This document shows positions 1-7,549 of a stretch of DNA of 64,000 nt, in pieces. The stretch is from Marinagarivorans algicola (lineage in GTDB: Bacteria > Pseudomonadota > Gammaproteobacteria > Pseudomonadales > Cellvibrionaceae): NCBI RefSeq assembly GCF_001292705.1, contig NZ_LGAK01000024.1, forward strand, positions 1 to 64,000, in the 5' to 3' direction. How positions within the stretch are numbered: the first letter of the stretch is position 1; the number at the start of each line of letters is the position of its first letter. The notes under the pieces were generated by a model. It had not been told where the DNA came from and did not search any database. It worked only from the letters and a program-made list of their open reading frames with translations. Position numbers and translations under genes: made by a program.

Positions 1-9
1 GGGTGAGTG

Positions 10-37
10 TCTCTGCAAGTTCTTCTCTGCAAGTTCT
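10..37. repeat. 14-bp tandem duplication
   Basis: TCTCTGCAAGTTCT occurs twice back to back at 10-23 and 24-37 without mismatch. It lies downstream of the small membrane protein gene (minus strand) at the very edge of the window, so its wider context cannot be judged. Confidence 0.7.
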
Positions 38-122
38 GCTCTGATCAAACAGCAACAGTCGGCTTAACAGCAGGCAATAAAAAAGCCGCTAAGGCAGTTA
101 AGCTTTCGCTTTCTTTTTGATA

Positions 123-314
123 CTACCGTGTTTTATTAGCGCTAAGCAGCTTTGTTACTTGGTCCGTCACAATATGGGACAAAACAAAGTAGGCTACCCA
201 CAGCAGCTGCCATTTTCTAATCGACTCCAAAAATGAGATTTCTTCTGTTTTAAAAATCACTCCATGAGCTAATATACATAGAATGTAAACTCCAATAAAA
301 ATAATATATTTCAT
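123..314 (-). CDS. small two-TM membrane protein, possible immunity protein
   Basis: A 63-residue protein with two hydrophobic stretches (about residues 2-18 and 36-50) separated by a charged loop (KTEE...ESIRK). I do not recognise a family. The ATG at 312-314 is preferred over a GTG three codons upstream because a GGTGTG stretch precedes it at a workable distance. It starts 14 bp after the stop of the toxin-like ORF on the same strand, the usual place for an immunity gene in a polymorphic-toxin cassette. The immunity role is inferred from position only. It could also be a remnant or an unrelated small protein. Confidence 0.4.
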   Translation of the reverse strand: MKYIIFIGVYILCILAHGVIFKTEEISFLESIRKWQLLWVAYFVLSHIVTDQVTKLLSANKTR

Positions 315-327
315 AATCAACACACCA

Positions 328-654
328 CTACAAACCAGCAGAGTCAGGTATTCGGAAGGTTCCAGGGAAAGGCGTTGCTACAGCTCGACTGCCATTTAGT
401 GTAAACATCGCTTCAGTTGATACTGCTCCTTGAACACGAGCATATCCAGCCGAGCGAAAAGCAGAGGCATAAACGCCTTGACCATATAGCGCTCTCAATC
501 CGTTACTCCCATGAATAACGCCGGAGTTTGAAATTCCTGCAGCATTTGCAGCTGACGTAAAATGATAGAGCCGTTTTGCCCCACCGACCGCTCGAATACC
601 TATATTTACCGCAACACTACCAGCAGCGATGGCAGATAATTGAGGACACCCCAA
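328..654 (-). CDS. orphan toxin C-terminal domain, ADP-ribosyltransferase (HYD1-type) fragment
   Basis: 108 residues. The segment LYHFTSAANAAGI (29-41) followed by LYGQGVYAS (57-65) resembles the core of Tox-ART-HYD1 domains found at the C-termini of Rhs and other polymorphic toxins, with H31 and Y62 the likely signature residues. The frame begins with TTG immediately after an in-frame TGA, so no Rhs or transport N-terminus is attached; it looks like a displaced or truncated toxin tip. The small hydrophobic residues before H31 (AIAAGSVAVNIGI) would fit a pre-toxin linker. The family call is made by eye on short motifs. It may be a non-expressed remnant. Confidence 0.5.
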   Translation of the reverse strand: MGCPQLSAIAAGSVAVNIGIRAVGGAKRLYHFTSAANAAGISNSGVIHGSNGLRALYGQGVYASAFRSAGYARVQGAVSTEAMFTLNGSRAVATPFPGTFRIPDSAGL

Positions 655-734
655 TCATACCCCAAGGCCAGCGCGCAACCGGTAGAATTTAGAGATTCGG
701 GTGTCCTAGATATTTTGCTAGATATTTTTGCATT

Positions 735-935
735 TTAAAATGTGTCGTTTTCACTGTGCACAGTGACGCTAATATCACCATTAATGCTTTCATGAATCAA
801 AAACGTAATGGGCCGGCAGCATACTTGGCAGTCTTCAATATATTCTTGCGCGGCATCTTGTGAGTCGATTAAAACGCTGAGGCACTCACCGCAATAGGGG
901 CAGGAAATATGCTCTTCATTTAACGTGTGGTTCAT
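735..935 (-). CDS. CPXCG motif-containing cysteine-rich protein
   Basis: A 66-residue protein with CPYCG at 12-16 and a second cysteine cluster (C36, C39, C40), the pattern of the Cys_rich_CPXG family, presumably binding one metal ion. The length matches that family. The ATG at 933-935 is the only plausible start. It is transcribed in the same direction as the FAD-dependent dehydrogenase behind it, with about 75 bp between them. No function is established for the family as far as I know. Confidence 0.8.
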   Translation of the reverse strand: MNHTLNEEHISCPYCGECLSVLIDSQDAAQEYIEDCQVCCRPITFLIHESINGDISVTVHSENDTF

Positions 936-1009
936 TGTATTGCTCGTCGATTATAGCGAATTAAAGGTTTGCATGAATAAAGGCGAAATGATCAGAGCTA
1001 TAATGCCTT

Positions 1010-2629
1010 TTAGTTTTCTGCGTATTTGGTCGTCATCGCTAAAGCCATGGCCTCGGCCACTTTAATACCGTCGACTGCCGCCGATAAAATACCGCCGGCG
1101 TAACCTGCGCCTTCGCCACCGGGGTATAAACCCTGTGTACTAATGCTTTGCAAGGTATCGTTATCACGCTTTACGCAAATAGGTGAGGAGGTGCGGGTTT
1201 CGGCGGCGGTTAGAATGGCATCTTCGCGGGCGAAGCCTTTGATTTTTTTATTAAAGGCTGGGATCGCCTCGCGGATGGCTGCAATGGCAAAGTCGGGCAG
1301 TAGTGGTGCAAGGTCGGTTAAGGTAACGCCGGGTTGGTAACTGGGTGTTACATCGCCTAATTGGGTGGAGGGGCAGCCTTTTAAAAAGTCGCCGACCAAT
1401 TGCGCCGGTGCATTATAATTTTGCCCGCCCAAGTCATAAGCGGCGCGCTCTATTTTACGCTGTAGCTCAATTCCTGCTAATGGGTGGCCTGGATAGTCGG
1501 TGGCTGGGTCTATGCCGACAACAATGGCGGCATTTGCATTGCGCTCGTTGCGCGAGTATTGGCTCATACCGTTAGACACCACTTGGCCTTCTTCACTAGT
1601 AGCGGCCACCACCGTGCCACCTGGGCACATACAAAAGCTATAGACTGTGCGGTTGTTTTTACAATGGTGTACTAATTTATAATCAGCTGCCCCTAATAGC
1701 GCGTTACCTGCACTGGGGCCAAAGCGCACATCATCGATCATCGATTGCGGGTGCTCGATCCTAAAGCCGACTGAAAAGGGCTTGGCTTCTATGTGTACAT
1801 TATTGGCCACTAACATTTCAAAGGTATCGCGGGCGCTGTGGCCAACGGCAATTGCCACATGCTCGCTCAATAATTGCTCACCGCTGGCTAAGGTGACGCC
1901 TTTAATGTGACCCTTATCAATGATTAGGTCTTCTACTTTTTGGTCAAAACGAATCTCGCCGCCTAATTCAATAATGGTTTGGCGCATGTTTTGAACCATT
2001 TTAACCAGCTTAAAAGTCCCAATATGTGGCTTACTAATCAGTTCAATTTCTGCGGGCGCACCGGCTAATACAAACTCCCTGAGCACTTTGCGGCTTAGAT
2101 GGCGCTTATCTTTAATTTGGCTATACAGTTTGCCGTCAGAGAAAGTGCCTGCACCCCCTTCGCCAAATTGCACATTAGACTCTTTATGCAAAGTGCGCCC
2201 GCGCCATAAATCCCAGGTGTCTTTGGTGCGGCGTTTGACATCTTTACCACGCTCTAAAACAATGGGTTTAAAGCCCATTTGCGCCAAAATTAGTGCAATA
2301 AATAGCCCGCACGGGCCAAAGCCAATCACGATTGGCCGCTGAGCGAGTGACTCGGGCGCCTGCGCCACCGGGCGGTATTGCATATCGGGTGTGGCTTTAA
2401 TATTAGGGTTTTCGCTAAACGTTTTAAGCAGTGCTTGGTTGGCTAGCGTATCAACGTCGAGGGTATAAATCAGTTTGATAGTATTTTTTTGTCGCGCATC
2501 AAAGCCACGCTTAAACGTGCTGATGCTCAGTAATTGCTCTTGCTCTATACCTAAAAGTGCAAGTACAGCATCGTTAAGCTGTTGCTCTGTATGATCTAAA
2601 GGGAGGATTAATTGGTTAATACGTAGCAT
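1010..2629 (-). CDS. FAD-dependent dehydrogenase (COG2509-type)
   Basis: 539 residues. A short N-terminal domain (1-90) is followed by a Rossmann dinucleotide-binding motif, GFGPCG at 103-108, ending in an acidic residue (VLERG). Next come a glycine-rich segment GEGGAGTFSDGKL (157-169) and C-terminal GGEGAGYAGGI, as in the widespread uncharacterised FAD-dependent dehydrogenases related to HI0933 and geranylgeranyl-reductase-like flavoproteins. It is soluble and probably cytoplasmic. Substrate unknown. It appears monocistronic. The ATG at 2627-2629 has no strong Shine-Dalgarno sequence, but the N-terminus fits the family. Confidence 0.85.
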   Translation of the reverse strand: MLRINQLILPLDHTEQQLNDAVLALLGIEQEQLLSISTFKRGFDARQKNTIKLIYTLDVDTLANQALLKTFSENPNIKATPDMQYRPVAQAPESLAQRPIVIGFGPCGLFIALILAQMGFKPIVLERGKDVKRRTKDTWDLWRGRTLHKESNVQFGEGGAGTFSDGKLYSQIKDKRHLSRKVLREFVLAGAPAEIELISKPHIGTFKLVKMVQNMRQTIIELGGEIRFDQKVEDLIIDKGHIKGVTLASGEQLLSEHVAIAVGHSARDTFEMLVANNVHIEAKPFSVGFRIEHPQSMIDDVRFGPSAGNALLGAADYKLVHHCKNNRTVYSFCMCPGGTVVAATSEEGQVVSNGMSQYSRNERNANAAIVVGIDPATDYPGHPLAGIELQRKIERAAYDLGGQNYNAPAQLVGDFLKGCPSTQLGDVTPSYQPGVTLTDLAPLLPDFAIAAIREAIPAFNKKIKGFAREDAILTAAETRTSSPICVKRDNDTLQSISTQGLYPGGEGAGYAGGILSAAVDGIKVAEAMALAMTTKYAEN

Positions 2630-3046
2630 GGTGAGAACATCAATAGCAAAATATGGGTGGCAATTGTACGTGGTTTTGGCGACAAAATTTAGATCACACA
2701 GAGTGAATACTGATTTTTCCTCATACTGAGGAGGGTATTCTTTTTTTGATTGATTATCTTATTGTATTTTGTACTATGTCTCATATTTTGATTGTACTGC
2801 TGGTTAAATTATAACCGAGTTGTATTCTAGCGAGTAACTCATACCCAATTTAACAATACCCATCACAGACTATGCATCAGCGTACAAATAATAAGAGCGT
2901 ATAGGTGGTGAGGGTACAAACATTACAGTATAACCAGAAGCACCCAAGGATTAAGTTGCGATGACTGTTTAGGCATTGAATGCTTGCGCACTCTCGTATC
3001 CACACCGTGTATCACTTGTTTCTATAGATAAAAAAGGCATTGCACT
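2630..3046. other. intergenic region with hairpin plus T-tract
   Basis: About 420 bp without a gene, between the divergently oriented dehydrogenase and the DUF1592-type lipoprotein gene. It must hold the promoters of both. The only structure seen is a hairpin-like element at 2705-2740 (outer arms GAATAC/GTATTC, inner CCTC/GAGG) followed by seven T on the plus strand. Nothing else stands out. Confidence 0.5.
2705..2747 (+). terminator. hairpin with T-run, terminator or leader attenuator
   Basis: GAATAC (2705-2710) can pair with GTATTC (2735-2740), with an inner CCTC/GAGG pairing, and TTTTTTT follows directly. No plus-strand gene lies upstream to be terminated; the next plus-strand gene starts at 3047. 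It may therefore be a leader element or a chance structure. Confidence 0.3.
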
Positions 3047-5908
3047 ATGCGACCCATTTTTTCACCCAGTATGGCCAAACTCGCAGGGCTGATTGTATCT
3101 GCAACTAGCCTTGCAGCTTGTGTTTCAGATACAGACCCAACAGATCCGCCCATTGCTAGCTCCTCTGTAGCCCCCGTGTCTAGCCCAGCGCCTGTTAGTT
3201 CTAGCTCTACACCGGTGCCGGTCAGCTCTGCACCGGTAAGTTCCACCCCGGCACCTGTCAGCTCAGCTGTTGCTAGCTCGGTATCTGCGGCTACAACCGT
3301 ACGTGTTCAAGCGCAAGATTATGATCGCTTCAATGAAGCTGACGCCATGCGCGAAGGCGCCACTGCAGGTCGTTGTAGCCAAGGTGATTTTGACTTGGTC
3401 AATACCACCGATAATAACGGCACCTGTGCCGCAGGCTATACCGCTGCTGGTGAATGGCTAGAGTTTGATGTAACGGGATTAGTCGCTGGCACGTATAATT
3501 TAGTCGCACGTACTTCATCGGGCTTAGACGGTAAGCGTATTGACTTTACTGTAGGTGGCAATGCGGTAGGCACCGTTACCTCGCCTAACAATGGCTGGGA
3601 TATGTATGCCAACGTTAGCATTAATAATATTTCTATCAATGGCACTAACGCGGTTATTCGCGCTAGCTTCCCTGATGGCGCGATAAACCTTAACTACTTC
3701 GAGCTTAAGCCAACAGGCGCGCCGGCTTCTAGTACTCCGGCGGTCTCTTCTAGCAGTGCTCCTACTTCAAGTGCACCTGCTTCAAGTACACCTGCACCTA
3801 GCTCATCATCTGTTGCGATGAGTAGCAGCCAAGCACCAGTGCCTAGCTCAAGCAGCGTAGCCGCTAGTAGCACACCGGCTGTCGTTACACCGGCTGATGC
3901 CGATCTTGCTGCCGGCGAAGCCAGTTATGCGCAGCATACCTGTCAAATTTGCCATGCCTACAAAGAGAATGGCGTATTTGCCGCCCTCGGCGGTGCTGAT
4001 TTTAATATCAACTCTGTCATTGCAGCCAAAGGTTTTGACGGCTTAGTGACCTCTATCGCCGATACCATGCCAAAAGGTGGTGCCAATAAGTGCATCGATG
4101 ACTGCGCATTAGATACAGCCGCTTGGATGCTTGAAATTGCCAAAACAGTCACTACGCCTTTATCGTGTAATGCTAATGAGTTGAGCTACGGTTTAAGAAC
4201 CGCACGTTTATTAAACGTATTAGAGCTTAAAAACTCACTAGTCGATTTAAATTTAATAAGCGAAAGCGATTTTAAAGACTCTTATGAATACACCAGTGGT
4301 GCAGCGGGCAAAAGCCGTTACTCAGTAAACACCTCGGTAGGTATCGAAGAAACACGCCTAGACAAGCTTATGGCCGCCGCCGAGAACCTCTCGATTATTG
4401 CCGCGCAAAAAACCAAACAGCAAGCCAGCTGTGGCGACAACTGTAAGCAAGCTTTTTTAAATAAAGCCGAGAAACTATACCGTCGCCCTTTAACGAATGA
4501 AGAGAAGGCAGAGTTTAATACTATTTTTACTGAGTACACCGGTGATGCCGCACTAGAAGTTGCCTTTTATGCTGCCATCTCGTCGCCAAGCTTTGTGTAC
4601 AAGTCAGAAGTCGGTATTCCTGTTGCGCAAGCAAAAGCACAAAACATGAATATTGGCCAATTTGCCGATGGCTCAAGCAAACTTAATGCTGTAGACAATA
4701 ATGCTTACGTGCTGACTAACTACGAGCTCGCAACTGCATTATCGTATATGTATACAGGCTCGACTCCTGATGATGCATTGCTCAATGCTGCACGCGATAA
4801 TAAGCTCAATACTGAAGCGCAAATTTTGACCCAAATTGATCGTCTTATGCAGACGAAACGCGGTAAAGAGCACACCGGTAATTTTGGTGCGACATGGTTC
4901 TTAGCCGATACCGTATTAGGTGCAACCCGCCTCGACCCCAAATTAACGCCTAATATTAAAGCGGATATGGCTCGCGAAGTCCGCGAGACCTTTAAGCGCG
5001 TTATTTATGATGACAGTGTACCGTTTGGCGATCTTTATGGTGGTGACGAAACTGTGCTTAACCGTCGTTTGGCGCAGTACTACGGTGTTAGCACACCCAG
5101 TAACGGTAATAATGACTGGGCGGTCACCACCACCACAGAGCGCGGTGGTGTTTTAACCTCTGGTGCCTTTATGGTGAGTACAGCCTCTGATGCCTTTACT
5201 CGCCCTATTATTCGCGCCGTCGAGGTCCGTGAGCTGATGCTGTGTCATGTTGTGCCACCACCGAATAACATCACTTTACCGGCTGACCAACAAGAAGCGC
5301 TTAAAGAACAGCGCGAGCAAGCTTTAGCTGCCATCCAAAGTGACTTCCAAGCAGGTACTTTAACCAGCCGCGAATACTTTGAGCGCCAAACCGACTACCC
5401 CGCATGTAAAAGCTGCCATGAGCGCATTATTAACCCATTATTTGGTTTAGAAGATTTTGATGCCTATGGCTTACCGCGCACGGTACAAAATGGCGTAAAA
5501 GCTAACGGGGTTGGTGTGGCTAACTTACCAGTTGATAACACCGGTACGCTCTTTGGCTTTGTAGAGCCCGGCACAGAAAGTGAATCTTTTGCCTTTACCG
5601 GCACCAAAGATTTAGGCAAGCAAATGGCTGACTTACCGGCTGTTAAAGAGTGTTTGGCTACCAATACCTTCCGCTGGTTAACTCACTTACCTATCGAGAA
5701 AAAAGCTTACTCTAAGCAAGCTAACGGCGCGATTGATGAGCAAGTCCTTCTTAGCGAAGAACAAGAAGACGCCTATGCTTGTATCAAGCAAGACTTAGTC
5801 GCTGAGCTCGATAGCACCAATAACCCCAAAAACGTGTACCGTAAAGTCGGTACTCTTGACCTGATTCGCCTGCGTCGCTCTATTGACGCTTCGCAGCTTC
5901 AAAATTAA
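3047..5908 (+). CDS. CBM6-like, cytochrome c and DUF1592/DUF1588/DUF1585 lipoprotein
   Basis: 953 residues. The signal peptide ends in lipobox LAAC (C25), so an outer-membrane or surface lipoprotein is likely. Order: serine/proline linker (about 33-80), a CBM6/CBM35-like module (about 85-222, starting VRVQAQDYDRF and ending with the typical INLNYFELKP), a second Ser linker (to about 285), a cytochrome c-like domain with CQICH (299-303), then the DUF1595/DUF1592/DUF1588/DUF1585 set known from planctomycete and myxobacterial cytochromes, with a second heme motif CKSCH (787-791). The gene 17 bp downstream encodes the usual DUF1552 partner. Electron transfer at a polysaccharide surface is inferred; substrate unknown. 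Confidence 0.8.
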   Translation: MRPIFSPSMAKLAGLIVSATSLAACVSDTDPTDPPIASSSVAPVSSPAPVSSSSTPVPVSSAPVSSTPAPVSSAVASSVSAATTVRVQAQDYDRFNEADAMREGATAGRCSQGDFDLVNTTDNNGTCAAGYTAAGEWLEFDVTGLVAGTYNLVARTSSGLDGKRIDFTVGGNAVGTVTSPNNGWDMYANVSINNISINGTNAVIRASFPDGAINLNYFELKPTGAPASSTPAVSSSSAPTSSAPASSTPAPSSSSVAMSSSQAPVPSSSSVAASSTPAVVTPADADLAAGEASYAQHTCQICHAYKENGVFAALGGADFNINSVIAAKGFDGLVTSIADTMPKGGANKCIDDCALDTAAWMLEIAKTVTTPLSCNANELSYGLRTARLLNVLELKNSLVDLNLISESDFKDSYEYTSGAAGKSRYSVNTSVGIEETRLDKLMAAAENLSIIAAQKTKQQASCGDNCKQAFLNKAEKLYRRPLTNEEKAEFNTIFTEYTGDAALEVAFYAAISSPSFVYKSEVGIPVAQAKAQNMNIGQFADGSSKLNAVDNNAYVLTNYELATALSYMYTGSTPDDALLNAARDNKLNTEAQILTQIDRLMQTKRGKEHTGNFGATWFLADTVLGATRLDPKLTPNIKADMAREVRETFKRVIYDDSVPFGDLYGGDETVLNRRLAQYYGVSTPSNGNNDWAVTTTTERGGVLTSGAFMVSTASDAFTRPIIRAVEVRELMLCHVVPPPNNITLPADQQEALKEQREQALAAIQSDFQAGTLTSREYFERQTDYPACKSCHERIINPLFGLEDFDAYGLPRTVQNGVKANGVGVANLPVDNTGTLFGFVEPGTESESFAFTGTKDLGKQMADLPAVKECLATNTFRWLTHLPIEKKAYSKQANGAIDEQVLLSEEQEDAYACIKQDLVAELDSTNNPKNVYRKVGTLDLIRLRRSIDASQLQN

Positions 5909-5925
5909 GGCTATAACGGGATTTA

Positions 5926-7290
5926 ATGATGAATAAAATTACAGAAAGAACGACTAAAGCATTAAACAGTAGCCGCCGCCGTTTCCTCGAGAACATGGGC
6001 AAGTGCGGTTTACCCAGTGCCTTTTTACGCGCTTCGCCGCTCGCGACTGCCATTTTAGGCAGTCGTTATGCGCAAGCTGCAACGGCCGACAAAAAGTTTG
6101 TTTTAATTTACCACCCCAATGGTAAGCCAGAGGACGCTTACGGCGGTGGTGGAACCGTTAATATAAACTCGACCGCGCTAAAACCTTTAGCGCCTCACGC
6201 GAGCGATGTGGCCGCACTAGAAATGACCATTAGCATGCCAGGCAACCACGGTAACTTGTGGTTGGCGGCAGGCGCATCGTCATACAACAGTCAAGACGTT
6301 AAATCTAACAGTGTGAACGTGCAGGCCTCTAATGTGTTGGGCAACAATACGCCGTTTAGATCATTACAGTTAGGTGTATTCTCGGGTGATAACGCCGGCA
6401 CAGAGCCAACCAGTGGTAGCCAAACAGCAGGTATTGATCGCTTGAAAGGTAGCCCGTTAGCCCGCGAGTGGAACTCACAGCGTGCGATTGCTAGTATTTT
6501 CCGTGATACCCCTGCAGCACCAAGCCCGGGCGACTCTGGCCCTAGCGCCTTTCAGCGCCGCTTATCGGCATACGATGCGAACATGAAGGCACTGGATGCG
6601 CTCGAGCGTAAGCTTGGGCAAGATGAAAAAAGCAAGCTCGCTAATCATCGCGCTGCGGTTGAGCGCTTGCAAAAACGCGCACAAGCTAAACAAGATGAGT
6701 TTTTAGCCAGTCAAAGTGGCGGTGGTACTGGCGGTAGTACTGGCGGTGGCAGTTGTGGTGCGCCCTCGGTTTCGCCTGTTGGTAACTCAGCACTCACCGA
6801 GTACAAAGCACAAGCTGATGTAGCAGTTGCAGCACTTAAGTGTGGTTTAACCAACGTGTGTTCAATTCAGTTTAGTGAAACACAAGCAAGCTGGAAGCCT
6901 AACGATGGTACCGCTGATGCCGTGACTGCCTTAAACGCAGGGCAAGATCATCATAACGGTGGTAACCACGGTAACCCTGCAGCACTACCCGATATTCTTG
7001 CTTATATGAATAAAGGCGTTGCACATTTAATTGCTCAACTGAAGCAAGAAGACCTGTTTAAAGATACCGTGGTTTGTGTGATCAGTGAAATGGGTGAAGG
7101 TATTAACCACCTTTCAAGTCATGGCCCTATTACTGTTGCCTCGGGTATTAATGGCTTCCGTGCGGGTGCTAAGCGTGTCACCAACTCACATACCGACGTA
7201 TTTGCCGATGTGTTTACTTTACTCGGTCTAGAGTCGAGCGTTGGTGGCGGCCAAGTCGGCAATTACGGCACAGGGGGTATTGTGGTGTAA
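5926..7290 (+). CDS. DUF1552-type exported protein
   Basis: 454 residues. The N-terminus carries SSRRRFLENMGKCG followed by a hydrophobic stretch and RYAQA, a probable Tat signal with cleavage near residue 50. The mature part begins FVLIYHPNGKPEDAY and has MPGNHGNLWLAAG, as in DUF1552 proteins, which nearly always neighbour DUF1592 cytochromes. A Gly/Ser/Thr-rich stretch near 263-275 interrupts the middle and precedes a cysteine (GSCGAPS). It sits 17 bp after the DUF1592-type gene, so co-transcription is likely. A hairpin terminator follows the stop. Molecular function unknown to me; it probably acts in the periplasm with its neighbour. Confidence 0.75.
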   Translation: MMNKITERTTKALNSSRRRFLENMGKCGLPSAFLRASPLATAILGSRYAQAATADKKFVLIYHPNGKPEDAYGGGGTVNINSTALKPLAPHASDVAALEMTISMPGNHGNLWLAAGASSYNSQDVKSNSVNVQASNVLGNNTPFRSLQLGVFSGDNAGTEPTSGSQTAGIDRLKGSPLAREWNSQRAIASIFRDTPAAPSPGDSGPSAFQRRLSAYDANMKALDALERKLGQDEKSKLANHRAAVERLQKRAQAKQDEFLASQSGGGTGGSTGGGSCGAPSVSPVGNSALTEYKAQADVAVAALKCGLTNVCSIQFSETQASWKPNDGTADAVTALNAGQDHHNGGNHGNPAALPDILAYMNKGVAHLIAQLKQEDLFKDTVVCVISEMGEGINHLSSHGPITVASGINGFRAGAKRVTNSHTDVFADVFTLLGLESSVGGGQVGNYGTGGIVV

Positions 7291-7322
7291 CACTGCAATA
7301 TACCCACAACAACCCAGCCATT

Positions 7323-7358
7323 AAAAAGGCCCGATATGCTCTGTATCGGGCCTTTTTT
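7323..7358 (+). terminator. rho-independent terminator after the DUF1592/DUF1552 pair
   Basis: AAAAAGGCCCGATA (7323-7336) pairs perfectly with TATCGGGCCTTTTT (7344-7357) across a 7-nt loop and ends in a T-run. It closes the two-gene unit before the next lipoprotein gene. Confidence 0.9.
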
Positions 7359-7549
7359 GATGGTCGTTTATATTTACTGACTAATGTGTGTTAAATCGTT
7401 TACGTCTAGGCTGCAATTAGACGTGCCTCTCAATAATTTACAAATAACGCTTACCGGTAAAAAGCATTGTGCAATGTGTGATCAAGTTGAGTTCGCCACC
7501 GCATGCAGGCTCATATAATGCAAAAATATTTATTGAGCAGAGCCGTACC

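Noticed and set aside
1143-2342. Several plus-strand frames opposite the FAD-dependent dehydrogenase
   Set aside because: They are antisense shadows of a well-supported conserved gene.
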